From Thermohalobaculum sp039816045 (GTDB lineage: Bacteria > Pseudomonadota > Alphaproteobacteria > Rhodobacterales > Rhodobacteraceae): a stretch of DNA of 64,000 nt. Shown here piece after piece: positions 17,305-25,636 of the stretch; the first letter of the stretch is position 1, and the number at the start of each line of letters is the position of its first letter. The position numbers and the translations under genes were made by a program. The stretch lies in NCBI GenBank assembly GCA_039816045.1, contig JBCBYB010000001.1:237956-301955 (forward strand), read 5' to 3'. The notes beneath the pieces were generated by a model. The model was not told the origin of the DNA. It did no database searches and worked only from the letters and a program-made list of their open reading frames with translations.

Positions 17305-17475
17305 TCAGGCGCGACTGAGGAGGCTTGCGCAGGCGGCCGTGCCGAGAAGCAGACAGAGGCCTGCTAGAAACGGGTTGCCACTCGCAAGGGTGGCAACCTG
17401 TACAAATATGTCTCCGAGGGATCCAGGGACATAAATGCTGTGCTCCTCCATCAACGTAAAACGCACAGTATCCAT
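17305..17475 (-). CDS. Small single-pass membrane protein, copy 3 of a tandem family
   Basis: A 56-residue frame starting at ATG 17475 with TTGGAG eight bases upstream. The N-terminal half (MDTVRFTLMEEHSIYVPGSL) is soluble, and the C-terminal half is one hydrophobic helix (NPFLAGLCLLLGTAACASLL) ending in SRA. It aligns with the small proteins at 17697 and 18115 around an H/S-x-Y-x-P motif (SIYVPGSLGD here). Base composition and context suggest an accessory stretch. No function is recognised. Confidence 0.5.
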   Translation of the reverse strand: MDTVRFTLMEEHSIYVPGSLGDIFVQVATLASGNPFLAGLCLLLGTAACASLLSRA

Positions 17476-17696
17476 TGGTGAACTCCAAGAAAGCTTGGCT
17501 CTCCCCCTCGAAGAGCAGGGTTTGTTTGGATGGAGAGACCGCACATCACCGGCCCTAACCATAACCCTAGAGTTGATCGACTGCGCGCGAATGAAGAAAT
17601 ATGGAGATCTTATAGCGCGAAGGCTGGATGGGCGCGGTCATGCTTTCAGCTGACGGCACGCTTTGGCTGTTCAGGTACGGGTTTGGCGGCCTTTAC

Positions 17697-17861
17697 CTAG
17701 TCGCGGGCGGCAAGACGCGCTGCGAAAATCGTCGCCGCGGCAAGGACGAAGCCAGCGATCACGAAGCTGTCCGGAACTGCGCCACCTAAGATAAGTCCCG
17801 AGTTCTCGACGGTCGGGGCGTAGTGGTGCAGAACCCCCATTTCCTCGAAACGTTTGCCCAT
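17697..17861 (-). CDS. Small single-pass membrane protein, copy 2 of a tandem family
   Basis: A 54-residue frame too short for routine gene calling. GTGAGGAGAG lies about six bases upstream of ATG 17861, a strong ribosome site. Residues 1-30 are soluble (MGKRFEEMGVLHHYAPTVEN, then SGLILGGAVP), residues 31-50 form one transmembrane helix (SFVIAGFVLAAATIFAARL), and the C-terminus is positively charged then acidic (AARD). The HHYAPTVEN motif matches HRYAPGAEPN and SIYVPGSLGD in its neighbours. All three genes run leftward. Function unknown. Confidence 0.6.
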   Translation of the reverse strand: MGKRFEEMGVLHHYAPTVENSGLILGGAVPDSFVIAGFVLAAATIFAARLAARD

Positions 17862-18075
17862 CTAGTGCTCTCCTCACATAGGGTGACCCGCCAAATGCGG
17901 GGCTTTGCTACCCTGGTGGGCAAAGCGCATGCCAAGCCGGTCTCGCGGCTGTGGGAACCCCCAGCCCGGCCTCGGTTTGTTATGAATATCAGTAGGTTGC
18001 GGAAAAGCAGTCTGCGGTCGCGCAAACGAGATCGCCGCAGAGGTGGCGGCCAGGAAATCGACGTCGTGCCGGCGT

Positions 18076-18094
18076 GGGACGGTTTCTCCGTCCC
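18076..18094 (-). terminator. Hairpin after the first small membrane protein gene
   Basis: GGGACGG pairs with CCGTCCC (7 bp) around a five-base loop, about 20 bases past the stop of the small gene at 18115-18318 in the leftward direction. No T tract. It could be an attenuating terminator between copies 1 and 2. The remaining stretch to 17862 holds another short hairpin (CCCGC/GCGGG, 17887-17901) and no convincing gene. Confidence 0.4.
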
Positions 18095-18114
18095 GCAATG
18101 GGACAGGCTTCGGC

Positions 18115-18318
18115 CTAGTATCGCCGCCGGCTCCAGTGGATGGCTCGGCTGCTGCCGGTAAGGCCCGAAATGAGATAGATGACCGGCAAGAGCCAGATCA
18201 GATGCAGTGGATCCAACCCATTGTGGAGAATGTCGGAGATCGTCCTCTCGAGGATATTTGGCTCCGCCCCTGGCGCGTAGCGATGACCGGTTCCCAGATC
18301 GCGCAAAGCATCGAACAT
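18115..18318 (-). CDS. Small single-pass membrane protein, copy 1 of a tandem family
   Basis: A 67-residue frame from ATG 18318; GTGAGG lies about nine bases upstream. The N-terminus MFDALRDLGTGHRYAPGAEP carries the shared H-x-Y-A-P motif, an amphipathic segment follows (NILERTISDILHNG), then one transmembrane helix (LHLIWLLPVIYLISGL), and a basic tail (SSRAIHWSRRRY) that predicts a cytosolic C-terminus by the positive-inside rule. An in-frame ATG at 18363 would add 15 residues but has no ribosome site. It is the promoter-proximal member: the 120 bases upstream are strikingly AT-rich. Function unknown. Confidence 0.55.
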   Translation of the reverse strand: MFDALRDLGTGHRYAPGAEPNILERTISDILHNGLDPLHLIWLLPVIYLISGLTGSSRAIHWSRRRY

Positions 18319-18550
18319 TAGACACACCTCACAGTTACCAACGAAGACAACAAACGCTGTCACGACTGGAACGATAGTGCAGATGTAAAGGTTAATATCC
18401 TGGTAATAATACTTCTAATTTTACCAGTTAATATATAGCCATGGATCATGAGGACGCTTCTCAAACATTTGCGGGTTTAGTCGGAGTGTTTGGTCCAAAG
18501 CAAGTCCTCCGATTACGGGGATAACGGCCTGGCTCCGTTCGGAGCAGCAC

Positions 18551-19174
18551 ATGGCCCGTGGGGCAGAGGCCCTGCTGCTCGGATCGGTGCATGCGTGTGA
18601 CGAGGCGCAGAGTGCTGTCGAAGATGTCACCAATTTCCGATCCCATGTCGATGACACGGCGAAACTTATCGAGGGTTTCAAGAAGCAGACGACCGCGCAG
18701 ATCAAGAAGGAGAAATCAGAGTTGATGAGCGCGCGCATGGATGTGCTCTATCGAGAAGCCAAGGCGTTGTTGGCGAGCGCTCGGGCCGAAGCGGACGAAG
18801 CCCATAAGGATGTCGGGACCAAGTTGGAGCAGGAACACGCGATTATTGTAGGGCAAAAGAGAAAAAAAGCGCTGCGCTCGAAGATACAGGCGGATATCAA
18901 GGACTTGGCGCTCGCTGTCTCTGTGGCCATTCGCGATGCGAAAACACCAAGCGCCGACAAAGCGTTTGCCGCGTTCCAATTTCAGCAGGCGCTGAATGAA
19001 AAGAGCAAAATGTTGCTCAAAAACGAGATGTTGCTCGAATTTGGGGTTGATAGGAAGTTCGAAGAGTTCAGCAAAGCCAAGATTGCGGAGCACAACATCT
19101 TAGAGATCGCAACAGAAGTGGCGGCCGTACTCAAAGCCGCGAACACACATCTAAAAAAGGCCTTGAAGGGTTGA
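18551..19174 (+). CDS. Coiled-coil protein of unknown function
   Basis: A 207-residue, Lys/Glu/Ala-rich protein with no signal or membrane segment. From about residue 30 onward it is nearly all helix-forming, with heptad-like stretches (for example FKKQTTAQIKKEKSELMSAR and ALLASARAEADEAHKD). Codon use is less GC-rich than its neighbours, consistent with acquisition by transfer. Translation is taken from the first ATG, with GGAG seven bases upstream. A 27-codon frame at 18441-18524 (starting MDHEDASQTFAGLVGVFG) ends just before it and would join it by a single -1 shift, so the visible gene could be a 5'-damaged or frameshifted form of a longer one. No family recognised. Confidence 0.6.
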   Translation: MARGAEALLLGSVHACDEAQSAVEDVTNFRSHVDDTAKLIEGFKKQTTAQIKKEKSELMSARMDVLYREAKALLASARAEADEAHKDVGTKLEQEHAIIVGQKRKKALRSKIQADIKDLALAVSVAIRDAKTPSADKAFAAFQFQQALNEKSKMLLKNEMLLEFGVDRKFEEFSKAKIAEHNILEIATEVAAVLKAANTHLKKALKG

Positions 19175-19211
19175 CCCAAATCAACATCGTTGTCTGTGGC
19201 GGGGCCCAGCC

Positions 19212-19697
19212 TCACTCACGCGGACGGGTGGACCCTTGGGGCGTGCGCGGGTCGTCATCCATATGCGGCCCTGGCTCGACCGCCGCTTGGATGCGCCGCC
19301 AAAGCGGGCTTTTGATCGTGTTTGCTCCCCAAACGCCCGACAGCATGAGCCGGAAGCGGAAGTTGTGGCGTGCTTCTCTCTCGATCCGACCGATTGCGGC
19401 GGCGCCGTTGTCGTGTAGCAGGTTTTCGAGTGGACCCGCTGCAAAGAAGGCCAGTTCTTCATCGGTTGGATCCAACTCTAGGAAGGCCAGGCACACATCG
19501 AGACAGGCGTCGGGGGCTTTGCGTGCCAGGGTGTATGACCAACATTCCTGCGCCCACAGATCCAGTCCTTCGCCCGGTTGACCAGTCGTGCCGAAGGTCG
19601 CGCGGTAGTGTCGAAGCGCCGCCTCCGCCACCTTTGCGGGATCGAGACGCCCGTCTGTTCGGCACGGGAACCCAAGACCGTCGAGGTCGCAGTCCAT
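19212..19697 (-). CDS. DUF6869-like protein downstream of prfC
   Basis: A 161-residue soluble protein beginning MDCDLDGLGFPCRTDGRLDP, 14 bases after the prfC stop and on the same strand. The conserved core is WAQECWSYTLARKAPDACLD followed by AFLELDPTDEELAFFAAGPLENLLHDNG and a basic helical segment (IGRIEREARHNFRFRLMLSGVW), the layout of the small DUF6869 family of unknown function. The frame stays open upstream into prfC, but the ATG at 19697 gives the family-like start. Probably expressed as the second gene of a prfC unit. Confidence 0.7.
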   Translation of the reverse strand: MDCDLDGLGFPCRTDGRLDPAKVAEAALRHYRATFGTTGQPGEGLDLWAQECWSYTLARKAPDACLDVCLAFLELDPTDEELAFFAAGPLENLLHDNGAAAIGRIEREARHNFRFRLMLSGVWGANTIKSPLWRRIQAAVEPGPHMDDDPRTPQGSTRPRE

Positions 19698-19711
19698 GCA
19701 GGCCGGAAGGG

Positions 19712-21319
19712 TCACACCAGCGTCTCCTTGGTGGTGGAGAGGGTCAGCTCCGACCAGTCGCGCTCCACCCGGTCGATGTCCCATTGCAGCCGCGTGAGGT
19801 AGACCGGGTCGCCGTCATGGTCTTCGGCCATGTGCCCCTTGTTGCTGTTGGCAAAACGCTCCAGCGTCTCCTTCGGTCCAGAGATCCAGCGCGCTCCGGT
19901 GAACTGCGTCTGCTCGAAGCGCACGGGCAGACCGTATTCGAGCTCGATCCGGCTCGCCAGCACCTCGAACTGCAAGGCGCCCACGACGCCCACGATCCAA
20001 GCGCCCCCAATCATCGGCTTGAAGAGCTTGGCCGCGCCTTCCTCGGCGAACTGCATCAGCGCCTTGTCCAGGTGTTTCGCCTTCATCGGATCGCCCGCGC
20101 GCACCGCCTGCAACAGCTCGGGCGCGAAGGCCGGGATGCCGGAGAAGCGCAGATCCTCCCCCTCGGTCAGCGCGTCGCCGATGCGGAGCTGCCCGTGGTT
20201 CGGGATGCCGATGATGTCGCCCGCCCAGGCGTCGTCCGCCACCTCGCGCTCGCTGGCCAGGAACAGAACGGGGTTCGAGATCGCCATCGGTTTGCCGGCG
20301 CGCACATGGCGCAGCTTCATGCCCCGCTGGAAGTGCCCGGAGCAGAGGCGCAGGAACGCCACCCGGTCGCGGTGCTTCGGATCCATGTTCGCCTGCACCT
20401 TGAAGACAAAGCCCGAGACCTTGCTCTCGTCGGCGGAGACCTGGCGACTGAGCGCCTTGCGCGGCTGCGGCGGCGGGGCGAGGCGTCCGATCCCGGCCAG
20501 CAGCTCCTGCACGCCGAAGGAGTTGATCGCCGAGCCGAACCAGATCGGCGTCATATGCCCCTCGAGCACCGCCTTGGCATCCAGCTCCGGCAGCAGCCCC
20601 CGGGCCATCTCGACCTCTTCTCGGAGCGTCTCCAGCTGCCCTTCGGGCACGTGCTCGGCCAGCGCCGGGTCGTCGAGCCCCTCCAGCGCCACGCTCTCGG
20701 CCTTCTTGTTGCGCTCCGCCCGCGGCATCAGCTCCAGCCGGTCGCGCGCGAGGTCATAGGCGCCGAGGAAATCGCGCCCCATCCCGACGGGCCAGCTCGC
20801 CGGCGTCACGTCCAGCGCCAGCATCTCCTGGATCTCGTCGATGATCTCGAAGGTGTCGCGGCTCTCCCGGTCCATCTTGTTGCAGAAGGTCAGGATCGGC
20901 AGATCGCGCAGCCGGCACACCTCGAAGAGTTTTCGCGTTTGGCTCTCCACCCCCTTGGCGCCGTCGATCACCATGATGGCGGCGTCCACCGCCGTCAGCG
21001 TGCGATAGGTGTCCTCAGAGAAATCCTCGTGGCCCGGCGTGTCGACGAGGTTCAGCCAGAAGCCCTGCCATTCGAAGGACATGGCCGAGGCCGAGACCGA
21101 GATCCCGCGCTCCTGCTCCATCTTCATGAAGTCCGAGCGGGTGCGCCGCGCCTCGCCCTTGGCGCGCACCTGGCCCGCGGCCTGGATGGCACCTCCATAG
21201 AGCAGGAGCTTCTCCGTCAGCGTGGTCTTGCCCGCATCGGGGTGGGAGATGATGGCAAAGGTCCGCCTCCGGGCGATCTCCGGCGGCAACTCGGGGGCAT
21301 TGGAGCGGTCATCCAGCAT
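19712..21319 (-). CDS. prfC: Peptide chain release factor 3
   Basis: RF3 is the GTPase that recycles RF1/RF2 from the ribosome. The 535-residue protein has the G1 P-loop SHPDAGKTTLTEKLL near residues 25-40, the G2 region ERGISVSASAMSF, G3 DTPGHEDFSEDTYR, and G4 NKMDRESRDTFE (NKxD). Domains II and III follow with typical segments such as GFVFKVQANMDPKHRDRVAF and GVVGALQFEVLASRIELEYG. Full length for the family. Confidence 0.97.
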   Translation of the reverse strand: MLDDRSNAPELPPEIARRRTFAIISHPDAGKTTLTEKLLLYGGAIQAAGQVRAKGEARRTRSDFMKMEQERGISVSASAMSFEWQGFWLNLVDTPGHEDFSEDTYRTLTAVDAAIMVIDGAKGVESQTRKLFEVCRLRDLPILTFCNKMDRESRDTFEIIDEIQEMLALDVTPASWPVGMGRDFLGAYDLARDRLELMPRAERNKKAESVALEGLDDPALAEHVPEGQLETLREEVEMARGLLPELDAKAVLEGHMTPIWFGSAINSFGVQELLAGIGRLAPPPQPRKALSRQVSADESKVSGFVFKVQANMDPKHRDRVAFLRLCSGHFQRGMKLRHVRAGKPMAISNPVLFLASEREVADDAWAGDIIGIPNHGQLRIGDALTEGEDLRFSGIPAFAPELLQAVRAGDPMKAKHLDKALMQFAEEGAAKLFKPMIGGAWIVGVVGALQFEVLASRIELEYGLPVRFEQTQFTGARWISGPKETLERFANSNKGHMAEDHDGDPVYLTRLQWDIDRVERDWSELTLSTTKETLV

Positions 21320-21358
21320 GGCCGTCCTATAGCGGTGCGTCCTCTGGCCTGTCCATCG

Positions 21359-22672
21359 CTAGAAGATGGTCGGAATGTACTTCAGCCAAGCCAGGGTCCA
21401 ATGGAGCTCTGCCGGTACCACGCCCGCTAGTTTGCCCAGTGCAGCGCCAAGCGCCCCGACAAACGTCGTCGCCAAGCCCTTTACCGCCAGCTTCCGCGCC
21501 TCGGACATCGTCTCTGACGCCATGTCGCGCACCAGCTTGAAGGTCGTGAAAGCCGCGTTTTTCAGGATTGCAACGCCTGCCATGAGCGATTGGCCAATCT
21601 GAGTTGTGCGATACTCTTCGAGCCATTCTGGAAGCTGCGGATCGAAGTGATCTGGATCCTTCTCCATTGCTTCCTCGGCCTCCACGAGGGCCGCTGAAAC
21701 GATTTCTGATTGGTCCTCAAGGGCTGGGCGCTCTTCGGCCGTCTCAGAGAGGAAGGCCTGCCACTCCGGTAACCGCGCGGTCAGCAACTCTGCAGATAGC
21801 AAGGCTGCCTCCAATGCGCCGATCTTCTCTGGAGCGACGGCTTCGAGTTCCGAACGCTCGGCATCGAAGCGCAGTCGCAGGGATGTCGACTGTACGCCGA
21901 AACGGATCTGGTCGAGCTGCTCATAAGGGGCCGAGGTAATGTCGACAAAGCGACGGAAGACAACCTCGAAGCTTGGAGAGATGTTGGAGAAGGACCCCGC
22001 GCCTCCAAGCGTCCCGATGTCCTCTCGAAGATCGCCATAAATCGTTGCGAGATCTGCCCGGTCAGGGGCCGTGGCGGATACCAGTTCAAGTCGACCGTTA
22101 TCCTCGGCGACATCGGTGCCAGGGTCTCGCGATACGGCTAGCGCCGGTGGCGAATCGTCGTTTAGCCAGGGGTTTTTGAGGTTGGTGGGGACTTTGGTCC
22201 AGCGGTCGCCCCGCATGCTGTCGAGCTGGGGTTGCGTGAGGCGGTCAGCTTGGGAAAGGTCGGTCGTATACTCCGGGGCGCTGCCATCGTTTGTGTCCGC
22301 CCCGGAGTATACGATCCGGCCGTTCTTAATGTCGTAAGAGCGCACGTCCGCCCGCCTGAGGTCCGCCCGCCTGAGGTCCGCCCGCCTGAGGACCGCCCCC
22401 TCGAGGTCCGCCCGCCTGAGGTCCGCCCGCCTGAGGACCGCCCCCTCGAGGTCCGCCCGCCTGAGGTCCGCCCCCTCGAGGTCCGCCCGCCTGAGGACCG
22501 CCCCCCTGAGGACCGCCCCCTCGAGGTCCGCCCCCCCGAGGTCCGCCCCCTCGAGGTCCGCCCCCCCGAGGTCCGCCCTCGCAAGGTCAGGGCGGAAGTC
22601 GTCGCGCTGGCGGCGGGCGTTCCAGGCGGCGACGCCTTCCTTGAGCCATTCTAGATGTTTGCGGTTTGCCAT
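21359..22672 (-). CDS. Pentapeptide-repeat protein with large C-terminal region
   Basis: A 437-residue protein starting MANRKHLEWLKEGVAAWNAR at ATG 22672, with GAGG about six bases upstream. Residues 30-110 are sixteen uninterrupted A(D/V)LxxA-type pentapeptides (ADLGG, ADLEG, AVLRR and ADLRR), which fold as a right-handed quadrilateral beta-helix. A second region (about 125-330) is mixed and acidic, and the C-terminus (about 370-437) is amphipathic to hydrophobic (ATTFVGALGAALGKLAGVVP), so membrane association is possible. The N-terminal phrase (HLEWLKEGVAAWNARR) is common in stand-alone pentapeptide proteins. Function unknown; not of the DNA-mimic gyrase-inhibitor type by obvious sequence. 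Confidence 0.82.
   Translation of the reverse strand: MANRKHLEWLKEGVAAWNARRQRDDFRPDLARADLGGADLEGADLGGADLEGAVLRGAVLRRADLEGADLRRADLEGAVLRRADLRRADLEGAVLRRADLRRADLRRADVRSYDIKNGRIVYSGADTNDGSAPEYTTDLSQADRLTQPQLDSMRGDRWTKVPTNLKNPWLNDDSPPALAVSRDPGTDVAEDNGRLELVSATAPDRADLATIYGDLREDIGTLGGAGSFSNISPSFEVVFRRFVDITSAPYEQLDQIRFGVQSTSLRLRFDAERSELEAVAPEKIGALEAALLSAELLTARLPEWQAFLSETAEERPALEDQSEIVSAALVEAEEAMEKDPDHFDPQLPEWLEEYRTTQIGQSLMAGVAILKNAAFTTFKLVRDMASETMSEARKLAVKGLATTFVGALGAALGKLAGVVPAELHWTLAWLKYIPTIF
22345..22586 (+). repeat. 15-bp tandem repeats encoding pentapeptides
   Basis: About sixteen head-to-tail 15-bp units, on the plus strand alternating GCCCGCCTGAGGTCC and GCCCCCTCGAGGTCC with few changes. Each unit encodes one pentapeptide on the minus strand. 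Near-identity at the DNA level exceeds what the protein pattern requires and implies recent expansion by slippage or unequal recombination. Confidence 0.85.
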
Positions 22673-22807
22673 GGGGAGCCTCAAATGCGGTTGCGCTGAG
22701 GTTAGCGGGGCAGGGGCGCGTTGCAAGACGTTATGGATTTGTCGCTTCCCCGCCGTCTGCGAATCGGTTAACAAATGAACATAACCGGAACATCAGGGAG
22801 AGCCGCC

Positions 22808-23185
22808 ATGGCCGCCAGTCTTCAGGAGATCGCCGACGCCCTCGTCGCCCATTGCCGCGCCGGAACCGAGCGGGAGGGGATCGACACCCTCTATGCGCCC
22901 GATGCCGTCTCGGTGGAGGCGATGGACATGCCCGACACGCCAGGCCGTGTGGTCACGGGCCTCGACGCCATTAAGGCCAAGCATGATTGGTGGGACGGCG
23001 CTGTGGAAATGCACGAGGCCAAGATCGACGGCCCCTATCCGCACGGCGACGACCGCTTTGGCGTGATCTTCGAGATGAAGGCGACCGACAAGGCGTCTGG
23101 CAACCTCATGGATATGAAGGAAATGGCCGTCTACCATGTGGCAGACGGCAAGATCGTGCGCGAAGAGTTCTTCTACGCGATGTGA
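22808..23185 (+). CDS. SnoaL-like / NTF2-fold protein
   Basis: A 125-residue soluble protein with the NTF2-like cone layout: an N-terminal helix (MAASLQEIADALVAHCRAG), the LYAPDAVSVEAMDMP turn, the GLDAIKAKHDWWDGAVEMHEAKIDGPYPHGD segment, strand FGVIFEMKAT, and the final strands EMAVYHVADGKIVREEFFY. Ribosome site AGGGAGA precedes ATG 22808 by about seven bases; an upstream ATG at 22775 has none. Such proteins are small enzymes or binding proteins; no substrate can be assigned. It converges with the PilJ-domain gene. Confidence 0.85.
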   Translation: MAASLQEIADALVAHCRAGTEREGIDTLYAPDAVSVEAMDMPDTPGRVVTGLDAIKAKHDWWDGAVEMHEAKIDGPYPHGDDRFGVIFEMKATDKASGNLMDMKEMAVYHVADGKIVREEFFYAM

Positions 23186-23210
23186 GGGAGGGGAGGCCCC
23201 CTCCGCTCGA

Positions 23211-24122
23211 TCAGCTGCTGCTGGCCTGGTGCGCGGCCAGCAGCTTCACCGCCTTGTTCATCTCGACGAGGAACTTGTCCATCCCCTCGGCGAAGACGGC
23301 CAGGTCGCTCAGCGAAGCCGCCCCGCCCGAGACCACGAGCGCTGCGGTCGGGCGCACGGCCTGCCACTCGGTGTTGGCCTTGGCGAGCTGGTCCGCGATC
23401 TCCGTGCTCGGCGGTTTCGGCACACCGGCGATCGGCATGCCCTCGATGAACGCTGCCAGCGAGGTCTCGAAGAGCTCATAGGTCTTCGCAAGCTCCGCCG
23501 GTGTGGCGTTCGGCTCGAAACCGCGGGAGACGAGGCAGACCTCTTTTGAGAGCTTCTGGCTCAGCATCCGCTGGCGGCCATAGAGATCGATCAACAATGT
23601 GGAGCCGAAGCCGCCGTCTCCAAGATCGCTCGTATAGGACGCGCGCAGTTGTGCGACCATGTCGTTCGCCCGTTTGCGCGCCTCGAGCGTGAGGCCCATG
23701 GTCTGGGCGAAGTCTTCTTCCGACACGAACTCCCCCGCGAGGGCCGCGTCATAGGTGGCCTCCAGTGGCAGCCACATCAGGTTCACAGAGGACCAGGCCT
23801 TTTTCGGGCCTTTGCGGTCTTCGGCAAAAATCCGCTGCTCCGGATCGCCTTTCTTGAACCCATTATGGGTGCGGACAAAAAGGTCCTTCGCACCGGTCAG
23901 GATCTTGACGGAGCGGCCAACATCGACGCCCGACCGGGCGAAGCAGAAATTCTTGGCCATCCGCTCGAGCAGCATGCGCTGACGACCCGCAAGGTCGATG
24001 CGCACAGCAATGGTTTCCTCTGTGACCGCGACGTCTCCGGCCGAGGCCGGCATCGGTTGCGCGATCATAAGACCAGCGATCGTGGCCGCCGCCGCGATCG
24101 TTCGTACACAAGTCTTCTTCAT
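23211..24122 (-). CDS. Periplasmic protein with two PilJ-type domains
   Basis: A 303-residue exported protein. MKKTCVRTIAAAATIAGLMI and the following AQPMPASAGD form a Sec signal peptide cleaved near ASA. The mature part contains two copies of the PilJ/NarX-type helical sensing unit, each starting with the same phrase: IDLAGRQRMLLERMAK and LIDLYGRQRMLSQKLSK, each followed by a cysteine (NFCF and EVCL). In most proteins this domain is the extracytoplasmic sensor of a chemoreceptor or kinase, but here there is no downstream membrane segment or signalling domain, so it is a free periplasmic protein. The start at 24122 is chosen for the signal peptide and an AGGGGGA site upstream. Confidence 0.82.
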   Translation of the reverse strand: MKKTCVRTIAAAATIAGLMIAQPMPASAGDVAVTEETIAVRIDLAGRQRMLLERMAKNFCFARSGVDVGRSVKILTGAKDLFVRTHNGFKKGDPEQRIFAEDRKGPKKAWSSVNLMWLPLEATYDAALAGEFVSEEDFAQTMGLTLEARKRANDMVAQLRASYTSDLGDGGFGSTLLIDLYGRQRMLSQKLSKEVCLVSRGFEPNATPAELAKTYELFETSLAAFIEGMPIAGVPKPPSTEIADQLAKANTEWQAVRPTAALVVSGGAASLSDLAVFAEGMDKFLVEMNKAVKLLAAHQASSS

Positions 24123-24340
24123 CTGGAACAATCCCCCTACACAACGCACATGACACAAGCTTAGTCCAAGATACTGGTGACGATCACGTGTCATAAATGA
24201 GGCAGACTTGCGGTCATTTGTCTGCGGATAAAAGCTAAAATTGTTTATTTTGCTCTGATTCTCGTTTTGCGGGTGCCGCTTGTCATGGCGCCGGTGACTT
24301 GCTACCTCACCGAAAGCCTTAGCTGAACAGTCGGAAAACT

Positions 24341-25507
24341 GTGCCGGATTCAAAGACCACAGCCGCGGACACGAACCGAACAAGCACGGTGCCGGGCCAG
24401 GCATCGCGCCTTTCGCTTGAAGGGCTCGGGCTGAGTTTCGACGGTGTTCGCGCCCTGGACAGGATCGATCTCACGGTCGGAGCCGGGGAGGTCGTGTGCC
24501 TGCTCGGGCCGTCCGGGTGCGGCAAGTCGACCACCCTGCGGATCGCGGCCGGGGTCGAGCGTCAGGACCAAGGGCGCGTGCTGATCGACGGGGTGCCGGT
24601 CTCTGACGGCACACTCCACCTGCCGCCGGAGCGGCGCTCGGTCGGGCTGATGTTTCAAGACTTTGCGCTCTTTCCGCATCTGACGGTTGCGGAGAACATC
24701 GCGTTCGGCCTGCGCGAGGCGACACGGCGGGCGCGCCGCGAGGCCGTCACCGACTATCTCGGCAAGGTCGGGCTCTCCGGCTATGAGGCGAAGTACCCGC
24801 ACCAGCTTTCGGGCGGGGAGCAGCAGCGCGTGGCGCTGGCACGGGCGCTGGCGCCGAAGCCGCGTGTCATGCTGATGGACGAGCCGTTCTCCGGCCTCGA
24901 CAATCGCCTGCGCGACGAGGTGCGGGACGAGACGCTCGGCATCCTCAAAGCCGAGGGCACGGCGGTGCTGCTGGTGACCCACGAGCCGGACGAGGCGATG
25001 CGCATGGCGGACCGCATCGCCCTCATGCGCGGCGGCCAGATCGTGCAGCTCGGCGCGCCCTATCACATCTACAACAACCCCGTGGACATGCAGGCGGCGG
25101 CGTTCTTTTCCGATCTGAACATCATCCACGGTGTCGTAAAGGACCGGCATACGGATACGCCTTTCGGTCTGTTTCTTGCGCCCAATCTCAGGGATGCCGC
25201 GGATGTGGAAATCGTCTCGCGCCCCCAGCACCTGAAGATCGTCGAGGACAATGGGGCAAAGCCGCTGATCACACCGGCGGACGGCATGCCCGCCCATGGC
25301 CGCGTGGTCCGGGCACGCTTCGTCGGCGCTCTCTCGCTGATCGAGGTCGCGATGGATCATGACGACACGGTTTTGCGCGCGACCGTGCCCTATGCTTGGC
25401 TGCCGCAACAGGGAACGCCGGTCTGGCTGTCGCTGCGCCGGGACCGCTGTTTTCTCTTTCCATGCAGCGTTCAGAGCCGGGTGGAGAGCCCTTGGGCCGC
25501 AGAATAA
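24341..25507 (+). CDS. ABC transporter ATP-binding protein (FbpC/PotA type), orphan
   Basis: A 388-residue ATPase of the iron/spermidine/thiamine importer class. It has Walker A GPSGCGKST at residues 56-64, the signature LSGGEQQRVALARAL, Walker B VMLMDEPFSGLD, and the switch His in LLVTHEPDEAMRMADR, followed by a C-terminal TOBE-like domain from about residue 285. The GTG start at 24341 lacks a clear ribosome site, but the first conserved strand (LSLEGLGLSFDGVRAL) lies well inside. No permease or binding protein gene is adjacent: upstream is a divergent gene and downstream is tatA, so its partners must be elsewhere. Confidence 0.88.
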   Translation: MPDSKTTAADTNRTSTVPGQASRLSLEGLGLSFDGVRALDRIDLTVGAGEVVCLLGPSGCGKSTTLRIAAGVERQDQGRVLIDGVPVSDGTLHLPPERRSVGLMFQDFALFPHLTVAENIAFGLREATRRARREAVTDYLGKVGLSGYEAKYPHQLSGGEQQRVALARALAPKPRVMLMDEPFSGLDNRLRDEVRDETLGILKAEGTAVLLVTHEPDEAMRMADRIALMRGGQIVQLGAPYHIYNNPVDMQAAAFFSDLNIIHGVVKDRHTDTPFGLFLAPNLRDAADVEIVSRPQHLKIVEDNGAKPLITPADGMPAHGRVVRARFVGALSLIEVAMDHDDTVLRATVPYAWLPQQGTPVWLSLRRDRCFLFPCSVQSRVESPWAAE

Positions 25508-25636
25508 CCGGCTCCACGGCGTGAAATATGGCGCCCGATGCGCGAGGGGGGGCTTTCGCGGCGCTGATCCTTTCAATATGTACGGGGAAACCGGGCGCTG
25601 CCGAGACGCGCGCCCCACTGTCAGGGAGACACCGCC

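Noticed and set aside
17435..17653. 72-codon rightward frame in the accessory stretch
   Set aside because: It has no clear ribosome site and overlaps the better-supported leftward small membrane gene at 17305-17475.
19370..21430. 686-codon rightward open frame over prfC
   Set aside because: It is antisense to the clear RF3 gene. Long antisense frames are expected in such GC-rich coding DNA and the translation is Arg/His/Pro-rich without domains.
22345..22586. CRISPR-like tandem repeats
   Set aside because: Repeats are contiguous without unique spacers, have a 15-bp period, and encode pentapeptides.
24202..24225. GCAGAC...GTCTGC inverted repeat between the PilJ-domain and ABC genes
   Set aside because: Arms are only 6 bp with a 12-base spacer in an AT-rich gap, and no regulator or conservation supports it as an operator.
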